Positions 39,906 to 53,029 of a stretch of 64,000 nt of DNA are shown piece after piece. The notes beneath the pieces were generated by a model. The model saw only the letters and a list, made by a program, of their open reading frames with translations. It did not search any database and was not told where the DNA came from. Numbering within the stretch: position 1 is the first letter of the stretch; every line of letters begins with the position of its first letter. This stretch comes from Branchiostoma belcheri (Eukaryota; Chordata; Leptocardii; Amphioxiformes; Branchiostomatidae): assembly GCF_001625305.1 (NCBI RefSeq), contig NW_017804131.1, positions 881,244 through 945,243 on the forward strand, read 5' to 3'. Position numbers and translations under genes: made by a program.

Positions 39906-42900
39906 GTCTAAGTTAGTAATAGTGATCATAGACGACGGTGCCCCTTTTGTCAGCAACTATTTAATGCAGTTCGCGTGCCGAGTGATTGATGTGTACAACC
40001 ACGCCCTGATGTCTTCCATCTACAGAGATAATCTTTGTGAAAGGTACACGCTGAAACAACACGCTAAGCTTGGCTTTAAAAACGCACACATTTCTGGGCA
40101 GCATGCAAGCATAACAACTGCCATGGTACTCAAGATCCGTTGATACTAGTTTCATCAGGTTGACAGATCATCCGTTATTGCAGTTTTCCTGGCCACAACC
40201 AAAATCTATGTACCTATTATCATTTTGGTACACTGTCTGGTAGAATGACTGGAGATTTGTTCTCAAGGCCACATTTGGGACCGCATTTTCGTAGAAAAAT
40301 CCATATCTACCCTCGTCTCGGTTCAATCATTTTGGTCAAATTGTGATTCATTTCCAGTGTTCATCACGAGCCATTCAACTTGATCAGGAGTATTTCCTGG
40401 AGTTATCATTTCAAACCTAAGTCGAAGGAAACTTTACCAAACTTTATCACTGAGCTACATGTTTCTCTACCTCCTCTTGAGTCCTCATTACGAACAGGAT
40501 TCCAGTAACAGATGATTCCGTACTGCCCCGAAAACGTTTCCCGGTGTATTTATCGTGTAGAATTTTGGCACTCCGTCCACTTCATGAAAAGCAATTCATA
40601 CTCATGTCCCGAAGAGAGTTCATTGTGCCTTAGGCATGACGTATTTTCTCTCAAGTTAAGGAAGACTCAAGCTTGAAAAAATTGTCAAGATGCCGTCTTG
40701 GGATCAAATGAAAACCTGATGTCTTGAAATATGAAAATGTGCTATTGCTGGCAAATGTGAACGACAGATCATGGAAGATAATTTACGATTGTTATGATAA
40801 GTTTGCACAGATAGCTGATACCTTGTTATAACATGCTTAGCAATGATTATCATTTTATTATACTTGTATTTTCAAATAAAGGTAATGATATATAATTGGG
40901 AATGCATATAGAGTGATCGATGTGTGAATGCTTCACCTGTTGTCGGTCTGTAAAGACATATTTTTGTCCTAGCTGCAGTTCCCCTTGACATGGCGCCTAG
41001 GCTTATTCAAGGCTTACCCCGGGAACAATTACTCTTAATTTTGTCCAACCTTAATCAGTCCGCGGGGTTTACTCCTTCCAAGACGTTTCTCTCCCTGTCA
41101 TTTAACTTAAGACATGATTAGCTCTCCAGGGGGGTTCCAGGTATCATTCACCTAAAGAAACCCACGTTCAACGTCTTCGCAAAACTCCGAGTGTCAAAAC
41201 TTAAAACCCTCCCGATACGTTCCCACGCCTTGGTGCTCGGCTCTGCGTTAGTTTTCATCATCGTCACGGCAAGACATTCAAGGGCGCTCGTAAATCATGC
41301 GATTTTTTACTTCCTGGAAGTCATTAACAGAAACAAAAATATCCACTGGACAAATAGCGTTGCGCCCGACCTGGAGTACTCCTAGTTACATCTGATTTGT
41401 CACTCGACGTATTGGCAGACCTGGATCTAACAGGGTCAAGGAACGAAGCAAAAGCTGCTGTTGCAAAAGAAACAAAAGTTGTGTAGGCGAGTATAAAACA
41501 TGGCCATTTTTGTACAAACACGTTTTGAGTGGAAGGCGTTACATAAGAAATAAGTGGTTTTTGCCTAATACTCAATAGATATATGTGAATAAAATAAAAT
41601 AAGATAAAAATAAAGATCACTATTATCTTTCAACTTATCGAAAACTTTCCCAGAAGTGTTCCAACCACAGCCTCTAGTGCATTGCGCATTTGCATAGCGT
41701 TTTTTTTTCATTTCTTGAGTCTGACTCTATATTTATGCATTAGCTCGGTTAGCCGTGAGAGGAGCATGGCTTTGTATTCATTGAAACAGTAATTAAAAGC
41801 TACTCGGATAATTTGCTCTTTCCTCAATCGACGGTAGACTATTAGGCCGATTTATAGGAAATCAAAACTAATCTATACCATGTACCGAGACAATGGTTTC
41901 TACTTGTACGATGTTACATGTTCAACACAACTCATTACGGTCATTCGTTGCTTGGTATATTTTTAAGTCAGCTTCTTTTCTTGTCTTATCTGTCATTAAT
42001 TTGAATTCAACCAGCGTTTGAACTATTAGCATTAATTCCTTCTGGCTTGATCCCTTCTTATGTTTGCGTCCTATTTCCTTGATGATTTAAGTTGCTTTAA
42101 CAAGATTACCAATTTCACTGCTACAGAGAGGAACCGCCTATTAGCCAATGATAAAAAATTCCATCAAAACCAAGTGGCCACCCCGGAAAGGTTAACGCAA
42201 GCACGGACCTGTAACCACTGGCGCCGTGCGCGGAGATTTGAAACAAGCCTGCCATCAAATTACACTGCCGTCCTTCATCTCAACAAAACCCGCCTTTACT
42301 GTTTCTCCTTGTACAGCAACAAGTCAACCATTAGTGATTTATGTTGCTCCAAGTTTGGGTGATTAAGAGCCGGGACTGAGTGGACAGACGCGACCTTTTT
42401 TTCCCATCGCAGCGACATCGTTCGCCATCTCTTGGTGATTCCTCTATAAATTTTCTTTAATCTCTTTCTTATCAATGGCAGCAGATGGCAGAGAACATCA
42501 TACGCATCTGGTTCATGGCTTTAAGCGAAGGGAAAACGGAGTTTTGATAGTCCCCTTAACTGTGCCAGGTGGGATGAAATGACTGGCGACAGTACCTTGG
42601 TTATTTTCAACCCATTTTCCAATGGGAGGTAAGCCCTACCTGCAGGCGGTGGAACGGCGGGGTCATGGCGAGAGGTTCTCTGGGGGCGCGGCGCGCGTTC
42701 CGCGACGGGACAGACTCAATAGCTGATCCATTGTGTCCATCTCGCTTAATTTTCACGATCGATTCAAGCATGGCAGTAGCAGATCTTTCATGAAAGTGCA
42801 CATTAGGAAAACATCTGGGGAGCCCGTTTATGTACAATTTGCGACTGTTGGTAATCTGAAAGGTATATTTACTCAGTTACGAAGCTGTAGAAGGTACTTT

Positions 42901-43632
42901 ACCTTTCGTAAAAGGCACGTAATAGTATTTCAATGGATTTTGTAAAGAAGCAAAAAGCACTCTATCTATTCCATATAATTCGCCGTTTAGTTTTTATGGA
43001 ATGGATAGGGAATAAGATCTAAAATCCTTCGACGCATATTACATATGCGCTTCATTCAATAACATTACATACTCAATGCTTCGTCTGTGGGCACGCAAGG
43101 ATTATAGTGGTCGGAAAAGTTGGGGGTGAATATTTCTTTTATTGTCTTTCCTTCTTCTCTGCTCCCCTTCTACCAAATCTACCTTAAAGTGCTACTGTAC
43201 CTTTGAAGAAACCATGGTTAAAGTTACCACGAATATTTCTCAATGATAGAATGAACTAAACATTGATCCAACCTACGACACATTGATCCAACCAACTCAA
43301 TTCTTTTTCTTCATCAATAGGAAATAACTATAAGAATGAAAGAGCTTAATTGTAAGTTTATGCTCTTACAAGCTAAGTACAGATCATTAATAAACAGGAA
43401 ATACAGCAATAATACGTAAGCTATACATACTAATGTGATCTACTATTTACAGGTTCAACTTCTTCTCGTTTCTTGAGGCAGTTGTAGATGTACGAACATA
43501 TGGAGCTAATGATACAGGGTTTTTCAAGTTTCATACGGAATACGAATTTTTCTGTTTCATCTAAAAGTCTAAAGCTGTGGAACTTTTATATATTAACTAT
43601 TAAACAAGTATAGAAGGAATCCCTCTCATTCT
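39906..43632. other. Non-genic interval
   Basis: No exon, RNA gene or element I can support. 41000-41240 and 42400-42720 are moderately GC-rich. A small direct duplication, ACATTGATCCAACC, sits at 43260-43300. Confidence 0.4.
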
Positions 43633-43775
43633 TTATAATGTACAATCAACTACAAAATGACACTCATCCTCAATTTTATCTAAATCACACAATTGGCAAA
43701 TATTTTGCTGTAGAGGAATGCGGTTATGTCTGCTAATCCGTAGTTTTGTGACGGCTGTTCTGTGTCGAATGTTTG
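43633..43775 (-). mobile_element. LINE ORF2 C-terminal zinc-knuckle remnant
   Basis: The minus strand encodes RTAVTKLRISRHNR, then ICQLCDLDKIEDECHFVVDC and a stop. The TxLRxSxH...CxLC...IEDExHFxxxC pattern is the C-terminal zinc knuckle of several non-LTR retrotransposon ORF2 proteins. The upstream minus strand (43776-44100) looks like further degenerate, frameshifted ORF2. Confidence 0.8.
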
Positions 43776-44399
43776 TTCTCAGATATTTTTCCTCGTGGAT
43801 ATTATTTAGTAATCTGCATTATATGGACATGGTTGGAATCATCAAGTATTTCTTATCAGATATCGTGTATTAGACTGACGGGCTCCTGTCAGATGCACGA
43901 AGCAATTTCTATTGACAACCGTATCATCGATGCACATTTTCAAATCAGTGTCTTCCAATAAAGAACTACTGGCATGGACCTACCATCGTTGCCGCATCAG
44001 CCGCCCATATGGATAATACAATATAAAGTTTTCATGATAGAAGATATTACCAACTATTGCTTTGAAGTTTTTCCATCCTTCATCCGTGTATGGCAGGGGA
44101 GGTCGAGATATCCTGGATAGGAATGGTCATTCTTCAACACTGTCAAACAGCTAAGGCTAGTGGTGTCCTTTACGTTTTAAGATATTGGGAATCTCCCGAA
44201 AATAGTTTATTTGACTCTCAACGGAATTTATTCGTTTCGAAACATAATCCCGAAGCTCCAATTAAAATAACGACAAAAGTTAAACGAGACAGTATTTCAA
44301 GAGGGAGTACTTTGTTAGTTGTAAAGTTCAAGGTTGAAACTCAGTTTGTGCATATCATCTGTGACCTGGGTGTACCCCTACTATATAGTGCATGAAATA

Positions 44400-47160
44400 A
44401 TGAAAATTTGTATACTGTATTTTCGTTGACCCATCTTTAAAAAAACGTTGATTGTTTTGTTAAAATACAGGCAAAAAACAAATGAATAAATGAAATGAAA
44501 ATGAAACACACGCATGGGTGCAGGGGAACTTTTCCAACCTAAAGCAGTGACAACATCAAGATCTTCGTGTAAAAGAAAATCCAATAACTGCTTCTGGCTA
44601 CTATTTTATACTTTAATCACTTGCAGCTAATATCCGAATACCTGCGCGTCACACAAGCCAAAGTTCAAAATCTCTGTCTGTATCAGTCTTTGCCTTAGAA
44701 CAATGCAGTCTTATCTGTGTCAACACGCGGTATCCAGAGGCGTCAGGGGAGACTGGTGCTAGATAGCGGGCCTGACGGACTGAGATCTTCTAATGGTCTG
44801 ATCAATCTTGCTCAACTGGAGCTGTCCCCTCGTTATCACACCGCGGACGGCTATGCATGCAGATCTATCACTTCCTTCCTCATTCCTAAGTGCAAATTCT
44901 CCTCGACCTAAAAACCGTGTTCGTGCGTGTAAGGCTTACTTCCCCACTTTTTTTTAGCTCAAGAAGCTCTCAATGAAACATTTATATGTACCTAACATGC
45001 CTACGAAAGTTTCTTTAATGCGGGTTTTGAATGCTACGGTTGCGGGATGTAGCAGTCTTGTAGTTCCACGCACTCGACTGACATCATTCAGAAACTTTCA
45101 GGCACTATCAACTTTACGCTGTTTCTGAATAAAGATGTTCAGTTCACTACAGAGCTTAACTTGGCATTGGCACTGATTAACGAAAGCTATACAGTTTGTG
45201 CAATTCTATACAAACGAAAGTTTAACTCAGTGCTATTCACATATGCCCGAGTTGAGACGTAAGGAAAGAGAGTCCTTTAATCTAGAGACTCCAATAGATT
45301 TATAGATAGACAACGATTGCCTGAGATCTTCAAAAACTTAACCTCGACTTGTAACAATATTCCGCCTTATCGAACTTCAATGGATACCACAACATGGATA
45401 CAGTGCAATTGCGTAGGAATCGGAATTTTCTTAACTCTAGCATATCTTCTTCACAGGCATCAATCACTGTACTCGTTTCTTTGCAGCCTCGAGACGATAT
45501 TTTGGCTGCGGGTATGTTTCATTCATGTGTTAAACCCTATACAGGGGCATTCACATAAGGCTGTCCAACTGGTCTGCACAAATGACTAGCCCTGGTGCTG
45601 AAGACGATGATGCTGAAGACACTGTCACTGATGATGCTGATGCTGCTACTGATGGTGATGATGGCGATGATGCTGATGGTGATGATGAACTGTTGTCAGA
45701 AGGTCAATCCAATTGTTAAAACAAGCCCTGGCTGCAATCAACCTTTCTTTATTTCGTTCCTCCCAACCAGCAGACTTTGCTGAAGATGAAGACAATACAG
45801 GCAGATTACAGAACATAAAATAAAATTGTCATCTATATCTTTACTTTTTGTAAAATTTTTAGGATTGGTTGGAAAGTGTCAGTTTCACCAAGACGAATGC
45901 CTGGATATCATTGAATGTATGCTTATTGTAGAGTGCTATCGAACATAGAAACTCTCGGGGCAGACTGCGCTTACGAGATACGGTCAGCCTCACCTACGCT
46001 GACCTTCTGGTAACTGATATGCCCTTAATCCTGCAATATTTCTTCACAAACTGGTCAAAAGTCACGAAACCGCACAAAAGACTTTCGGGAGTCTATTTGT
46101 CGCTTGATGTGATGATAAGCTCAACACTGGTAGAAGAAGATAAACTGGCCGTCTTAGAAATGTTGGAAATGTCATAAAAGAGGCCGCTATACTGAAAGGT
46201 CAAAAGTTATAAGGTCTAAAAGTTGCAGATGGCATGATCGGTCATAGCCACTAACTTTTACTGTTGCACGAAAGCAGAAACTTCTTATTGTTAGATAGTA
46301 TAAGATATAAGTTGTTCTTACTTGACAGAAAAGACGCTTACATCATCAACTTATCTGACGGGCTTGATAATGAGAATGTTTCGATCCTCATACTGAATAG
46401 GGTATTCTTTCACGATTGCTTTATCTATGTTATACTTCGAATACTACCGTTGGAATCTATGTCTCTTGCTGGACATACTTAATTGATTCATAAGCAACAG
46501 AATTACACGAGTGTGTTTTATAATGTTAGAAAAACGCTTTCTAAGAGCTTTCGGGTAAAGGCAATGCGTCTCACCTGACGATTGCCTACAGTCTATTCCT
46601 TTTTATAGTGCAGTTTCAACTTCTGGGTTCTCCCATTCAGATTTGACAAGCATTTTCATTCTAGATCTAGGGTCAGTGGCTCAGTATTGGCCCATACTGT
46701 AAATTTCTACCTGCCGTTTCTGCCGGAATCTGTTCTGAACCAGTCCTTATGTAATATTGTTGAGATAGATTCATCAGCCCGGTTAAACCTGAGGGTTAGT
46801 CTCTACAGGGTTGTAGTTGATCACAGGAGATGAAAAGGCACGGTAGCATGTTAATTAAGATGATTTATATCCATGTAAAAACGTAGGCTATCAATCACAA
46901 CTACACAATATATATTACCCATTTGAGACGTGTATAATGTATGTGCTTCATTGAGGACAACAACATTTTACGAAGTTCAGCTGCCTGCTGTTGATAAACT
47001 TTGGTCCCCTGCTAAAGATACCAATTTTAACACGATGTGGAGTCACATCGGACATATTAGAAAACATAGAGGAAGACTGAAACAAATAGCAGACAAGCCG
47101 TAGACAAGAACGTTTTCTTCTCTGGCAGTTGATGGTCTGTATTCACAGTGCACTGCACCT
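44400..47160. other. Non-genic interval
   Basis: No gene supported. The only structure I see is the GAT-rich run listed separately. Confidence 0.4.
45600..45695. repeat. GAT/GCT trinucleotide-rich run
   Basis: An imperfect (GATGAT/GATGCT) microsatellite. The frame through it (methionine/leucine-rich) is an artefact of the repeat. Confidence 0.8.
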
Positions 47161-47169
47161 CGGTTCGAA

Positions 47170-47215
47170 CCTGTCACACATAGCCGAATACTGCCGAACT
47201 TCCCCCCAACCAAGG
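47170..47215 (+). repeat. Dispersed repeat shared with the window end
   Basis: CCTGTCACACATAGCCGAAT followed by CCGAAC and a C-run is repeated at 63937-64000 as CCTGTCATACATAGCCGAAT. Confidence 0.6.
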
Positions 47216-47295
47216 GTAGGGGTCGGTCGGGAGCAAGGTTGGCTGTGATTGGCTGTTGTTTGGCAGTGTTCACAGGTCAAATTTGATTGCATTTG

Positions 47296-47305
47296 TATAA
47301 AAAGG
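47296..47305 (+). promoter_or_regulatory. Isolated TATA-like box
   Basis: GTATAAAAAGG in a promoter-like setting, with TCAGATC about 30 bp downstream, but no following exon could be recognised. It may belong to a repeat or be chance. Confidence 0.2.
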
Positions 47306-47389
47306 TAGGCACGGTCTCTTGATTTGGTCAGATCTGCTCCCGAACGTCAGCCAACCCCGGTTAGTTGGTAGTCAGGGGAAGGTTATGAG

Positions 47390-48322
47390 TGTGTGATAGG
47401 GACGCTAGCGCTCTACTAATAAAGGGAGACACCAAATTTTGCGTTCTTCCCACCACGGGGTTTCTGGATACAAATTGTTCAGTTGCCTCCGTCAGGCCAG
47501 TCAGTCAACAGCGCCAGAACCAGGCTGGTATTGGCGTTCCGATTGATTATCCCGTAAAGACAAAGCGATTCTTGTTCCATTCAATACTGACCGTACACAC
47601 TTGATTTCCCTGGGGAGGGGGGCGTTTTGCTGGAAAGCTTTGACCCCTGACCTTTACATACGTCATCCTCATTGTACACCTTCTGTTTAATCTGATATTG
47701 AATGTGGGTTAGATGACACTGCAATCTATTCGGCTCTCAGGCGCCAAGTTGATTACATTCGATTCCAACAGGTCTATAGTTTACATTTATACAGACCCTA
47801 CACGCAGTAAGACTATCGTAGGTGATTTGTGCAATATGACTAAATTGGTGCACCTTATATGAACTTGCACTGGACCTCATATGAAAATGTCTATGTATGT
47901 TTGTCTATTTTGATTTGGAAATTTTTTCTTGGAAAATCTACTTCACGAGTTGCTTCTTATCTTGACAATGAACTGGAACTGTTTATATCCAATGTGCAAA
48001 TATGAATTTGTTTTTTTTTTCTGTTGAACGAAGCCTTCTTGGCCAGCCAGTGTTGTCATTCGTTGTTACGGTCAAGATCACGTCGTTGGAAAGGATGTCA
48101 TCATTTCTAAAACCCCACCTGCACTTATTACCGGGGGTCTGGAGTGACCTCAAGGCCACTCAGGTAACCTCACTGACAGCGGGAAAGCCTGCCCTGTCTC
48201 TTTAACGTAGTCATGCTGCTGTGAAGAGTCCAGGGGAGGAAAATGGAAATGTATTTCGTATCCAGCTTAAGCTCAGAGAAATCTACACGCTCTCGATGAA
48301 AACAACGAAGTAATAAATACAG
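47390..48322. other. Non-genic interval
   Basis: Only short frames without motifs; nothing recognised. Confidence 0.4.
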
Positions 48323-48323
48323 C

Positions 48324-48485
48324 CAAACCTGTCTACATAGTGACCTTTCAAGGGACAGGTGGTCACTGTGGACAGCGATTTTTATGTATAGGTCAATGGG
48401 AAAATAATCTCATGATCTAAGTGACCATCTAAAAGTGGTCAGATGGCCATGATACAGAGGTGATCACTACTATGCAGGTTTGACC
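48324..48485. mobile_element. MITE-like element with terminal inverted repeats
   Basis: The left end CAAACCTGTCTACATAGTGA and the right end (reverse complement CAAACCTGCATAGTAGTGA) pair. The element is about 160 bp with no coding capacity and further internal hairpins (GTGACCATC/GTGGTCAGATGG). Confidence 0.65.
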
Positions 48486-48489
48486 TTAT

Positions 48490-49716
48490 ATAGCTTTTAC
48501 TGATGTACCATGATAAAGACGTCTATATGGCTGAAATGTATCGACGAACCCCTCCCATTGTTTGTTTAGAGAAATGTAGGGAACGATTGAACAGCGTACA
48601 AGACACCTGCCGGTGATATAATGAACTGCAAATACATTTTGCAAAACCATTTAGCCTGGTAGCTATCTCACGGCCCCACGCATATGTATAGGGACGTCTT
48701 ACCGTCCAAGTCCTGCTAAGTATGGGCCTTTTCCAACGGCAGATCTTTCTGATTACAGGCATACCAGTAACTGAGCTAAGAATAGAATGGAATCCGACCC
48801 CGTCAGAATTTCTCGGAGTGCTCTACTTGACCGGGCGGGCGGGCAGCACTCCATATACCAAGGAAATTCCGGCAAACTTACGATGGGCCGGTACCAGGCT
48901 GTATGGCACCGTGCCCAGGACCGTAAAGTTGGCGTTATCAGAGGATGTGTCATGATGCCATCGGTTTGTAGTGATAAAGAGGAGTCAAAGCAATTATGTT
49001 AAAGACCAACACTTGTGTCCCTTTCAATTAGTTCGCTTCAATATACGTCGTGGTGACTGGAGTCTTGTTAATAGCTGACTTAAGGTAATCCCTGAACCGG
49101 TAGACGATAAAAAAAGGACGCTACTACAAGTCTTGCAATAACAAGGACCCTAAAGGCTATTTTCTTTAAAGACAAGTTTCCAAAATTTGTAAAAAAAAGG
49201 TGAGAAAATTGTTTCAAGTAGTAGTTAAAAACGTACACGTTAGAAACAGTACTGACAAGATAGGTAGAAATCGATAGCGGTTTACGGTGACACCTGCACC
49301 ACATGGCTGCTGCATACATGTATAAACTGCTGTAAAGTCATCCACAGCAGGTGTTAATACAGCTTTTATGCGATCGACCTTGCCCTTATAAAAAACGAAG
49401 AACAGCATCGCCATTTACACCTTTCCTACACACAAGTAAAGACACAGTGGCGCCATAGGAAATTTATTAGTTCAGGTATAACGTCAAATAGTTCAAGTTC
49501 AAGTCCAGAGCTGATTGAATTTGTGGTTTAGATCTAAGGAAAGTAAAGGCAGTTTCGGTATTTCGGTGAATGTTAGACATCCATGTAATAAGGTACGCCA
49601 AAAACAGTTACTCAAGCAACTGGATCCTTTTGCACTTCCAAAAAATTGTCTTCACTTATATCAATCAATAGTTCTTGCTTGTAAACCTGCATTTCTGCAA
49701 GTTATCTATAGCTAAT
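48490..49716. other. Non-genic interval
   Basis: No gene supported. 48780-48960 is open in three frames without motifs. Confidence 0.4.
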
Positions 49717-49790
49717 GTCACTGACAAAAGGATGTTACCTGAAACGTCTGACCGTTTCCAAAATCATATCTTGAGTAAAAAAATGTTTTT
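49717..49790 (+). ncRNA. Hammerhead-like repeat motif 2, core mutated
   Basis: GTCA (49717-49720), CTGACAA (49721-49727), a short AGG/CCT loop, GAAACGTC (49741-49748) and TGAC, then CGTTTCCAAAATCATATC identical to motif 1. The core CTGANGA has become CTGACAA, so this copy is probably inactive. Confidence 0.35.
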
Positions 49791-49889
49791 GGCGTAGTTC
49801 CGGTATTGTCTTTTTGAGGCGGTAGGGGCAGTGGGTTGATTATCCACTGTGTCAAGGACAAGGTATTAGAAGGCGGAAAGACCGAAGTG

Positions 49890-50010
49890 AGGTACCCATT
49901 TTACATCTGGGCGGAGTGAGTAAAGTCGTGTTTAATGACTTTCCCAGACACAACGTCTTGCCAGGAACGCAAGGAATCGAACCCGTGACCTCTCAAGCTT
50001 TGACGCCAAT
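49890..50010. repeat. Dispersed tRNA-related (SINE-like) repeat
   Basis: GTGAGTAAAGTC, GACTTTCCCAGACACAACG and GGAATCGAACCCGTGACCTC. The last block is an antisense B-box/T-arm-like sequence (GGGTTCGATTCC). Same family as 18171 and 56100. Confidence 0.55.
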
Positions 50011-50445
50011 TCTCTGCAAATGTCTAAAACTAGAATTGAGGATTGAGTAAGGATTTAGTTCAAGAAACCAAATCTTAAGATACAGTCCAGGTGATAAACC
50101 TACAACAAAAATGCAGGATGGAAAAGTACGAGAAAGGTTATATCATCTCAATCTCCATGACTAATAAACTGGTGGACGCACCAACTACTAAGTACCTAAT
50201 ACCAGCCCAGAAAAGAACAAAAAATAGACAAGCCTTCAAGTACCAGAGTTATCAACCAAGGGTTAAGAAGTTCAAAAACTCATTTTTTCCTAGAACTATC
50301 GTAGAACTATCGCTGTCACCAAGTACCATAGGGGCATTGTCATTAGATGGCTTTAAATAAGGTTTAGACATAGATGTTCAATGGTTAGATGTAACAAGTC
50401 GTTCAGTGTAATGTAGCCAGCTGCCGCCGCGCCGCGTGCCTGCGA

Positions 50446-50542
50446 AGCTGGTGTGTTACGTCAAAGTGTGGTTATACCGGCTATACAGATACAGATACAG
50501 AAGCTGGTGTGTTACGCCGAAGGGCGGTTATACCGGCTATAC
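50446..50542 (+). repeat. Two tandem copies of the GGTGTGTTACGCC repeat
   Basis: AGCTGGTGTGTTACG begins at 50446 and 50502; each is followed by GGTTATACCGGCTATAC. Same family as 30271 and 34729. Confidence 0.8.
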
Positions 50543-50559
50543 TATACATGTACATATAA

Positions 50560-52700
50560 AGACAGATACAGAACCACCCCTCTCTCGTCTGGACATGGCC
50601 CCTCTGTCGGCAGCGCGGTTTTCCGGGCCATATAAGTCATCTAAAAACAATCAAACTGCCATCATGCCAGCCATGTGAACAGGGTTTTACAGACGCTCTT
50701 CGATAAAATCTATTTGATAGGTTTCAAATTACTCCCACTCTATTGAATTTTTATTTGCTTTCTGACATAAATTGACAATAAAAAAGGAGAGTTAATTTGA
50801 TACCGATGGCACATTTAGCGCTGGACAATGAAAACCGACAGAAAAGCACGAATTAGATTTGGAAGATGGTACTTTAGTCCACTTTGACGGCGGACCACCT
50901 AGAGATAATGTAGAAACTATAAAACAAGTTTATCATAAATACACTTTACCAGCTTTAGATAGTTTCAAGCGAAATTTAGTTCTCCGTATATTGCATTTCC
51001 TTTCATCGGCTGTATCCATTTACAGCGTCCACGTCTACCCCGCTTCCACACAATCACATAGAAGACACGGAAAATTGAGCGCAACTCAGTTACGACGTCG
51101 AAAAATAGCAGAACATGCCGGGACCATTTGTACATGCGGATCCTCTTTGTTGTCGATATTCATGCTTGCATTTCAAGCACAATATCTTTAGCTCAGAAAT
51201 ATTTTACTTCTGTTATACGTTCCTCAGCCCAGTATTGACACTTTTGCTTCATCCCGTGTTTTCAATTGGCAGGTTATATTGTGTCAAGAAAAATATGAAG
51301 AGTAGTTTTACCCAGACGGTTGGAGATGCTCCCTGGAATGCAATTTTCCGCCATCAATAAAATATGGCCGCTAAAACCAAGCAGACGCCAGACGTGGATT
51401 AGGCGACGCAGTGCTCCGTGCTCGTTAGGAAGTATCATTATGCCGTGATCACGAGCTCCGTATTACCCGGTGATTCTAATAATGACTAAATGCACGACTG
51501 AGGTTCCTTTGCCGACGTAGCAAATTAATAGGTCTTCCCAGTAAACCATTACTACTGAGACAGTTTATAGAGGATGAAAACAATGGGAACAGCGGGCACA
51601 AAGGACATCCCGAAAACTTTGGAATTGGACTGCATACATGAATTCGTAAACCAAACAAGCTAGAAAGGTAACATTTGCAAAGCAAATGCATAATGTTAAC
51701 CTTCGCATATGGTTTGTTCTGTTAATTCTTACACAAACACATTCATATATATGGTTAGACAGGAGTCTAAATCCCTCCTGTTATCAAATTGTAACATGAT
51801 GTAACCCAACAGCAGTTACCATGGTGACAGACGTCTGGTTCGGGTCATTGACCTTATTGGTTTGGAGAAGAAGAGGAAACAGAGCAAAAACAATATATTT
51901 TCCTTCGGCAAACATAATCAAAGCATATTATACAGCTGTTGCCATGGTATTTCTTTAGCATCAGGAGAACATTTGGTCACCTTTCAATGAGCAAAAAAAT
52001 CCGGAGGTTATGTTTCATAGCAAATGCTTTCTAGGTGTCTGCGGAGATTTTGATATGATGCTTTGTTCCGTTTTGTTTTGTTTTTACAATACCCATTATA
52101 GCAGGAATGCACGTGAAAGAAGAACAACTCCAATTTCGGCTGCAGATATAATCCCTGTCCTTGGTGCTGAATTCATGGTGTTATTGCTACAGCTGTTGAC
52201 ATCAAGGGAAAATTACTCTTTCGGTGTGGATTAAAGGCAGGAAAATAGAAAAAACATATTCCAATGTTTCCTATAGCAACCCAGCACATAGAGCATTGCG
52301 GGGAAACATGTCTTCAAAAGAATAAAGGAATTCGAATAGCAAATCCGATGACGTTAGTACGAGAAGAATAGTGCCGATTTCTTGTGGTTCAAGAGGTAAG
52401 GTTTGGCGTCGTTGTTCTAATTTTGCTGTCCTTTTCACTAAAAACAATAACCGCCTTTTGTCGCACTTGAAGAAATGAGCCGAGTAAACATCAACTACAA
52501 ATAGACAGCTAAGTTGTCGAGAGCGCCTCGGTGTGGTTTTTTAAGGAACTGCAGTTTCTTCCCCAGCAAGAAGACAACGTTACCGATGCAGCTCTAAGAA
52601 AAGTCGCTTGAGGCAAATGTGAGGACTATCAACTATCTATAGATTCATGCTTTGGCTAGACCTGCTTTGACCTCTTTTCCGATTTCTCCTAACTTGTCAG
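50560..52700. other. Interval without a supported gene; possible GFP paralogue intron
   Basis: I searched by eye for further GFP-like exons that would complete the orphan exon at 52701 and found none. A frame from about 50835 reads KHELDLEDGTLVHFDG and then TIKQVYHKYTLPALDSFKRN. It is AT-rich, has no start before it in frame, and is of unknown origin. 51340-51480 is a GC-richer patch. Confidence 0.4.
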
Positions 52701-52950
52701 CACCGCTGATGGGCAGCGCCACCAGGCGGTGGTCCAGACGAACTACACCTTCGCCAAGCCCTTCCCGGCAGGCACCGCGGAGAAGATGCCTGTGTTCATA
52801 GGACACCAGATCGAGGTCAACGCCTCCAAGACGGAAATCGCCCTACAAACGAATCTACCTCGAAAATTCTCTAAATCTCAATTTAGGCAGCTTTTTTGTA
52901 TCCGTTTATTCAGTATTTGCGGGACAGGATTTGAGGACCTTCAGCTATGA
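52701..52950 (+). pseudogene. Orphan last exon of a second GFP-like gene
   Basis: After an AACTTGTCAG acceptor, in the same phase 2 as exon 6 of the intact gene, the sequence reads TADGQRHQAVVQTNYTFAKP, then MPVFIGHQIEVNASKTEIAL. This matches the C-terminal exon of lancelet GFP-like proteins. Similarity stops near 52848; the frame then runs through 33 unrelated residues to a stop at 52950. The conserved glutamate position is replaced (SKTEIALQT, where the intact gene has SKTEITLVE). No other exon of this copy is found in the 16 kb to its left in the window. It is therefore most likely a truncated paralogue, convergent with the intact gene and 1.3 kb from its stop. A functional chimeric last exon with distant upstream exons cannot be excluded. 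Confidence 0.85.
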
Positions 52951-53029
52951 AATAAAGGTTGATGATAGCACTGCAGTTATCGAATGGGAATCATGGATCA
53001 TTGTTTTCGAGGAGCACGGTGTGTCTGTT

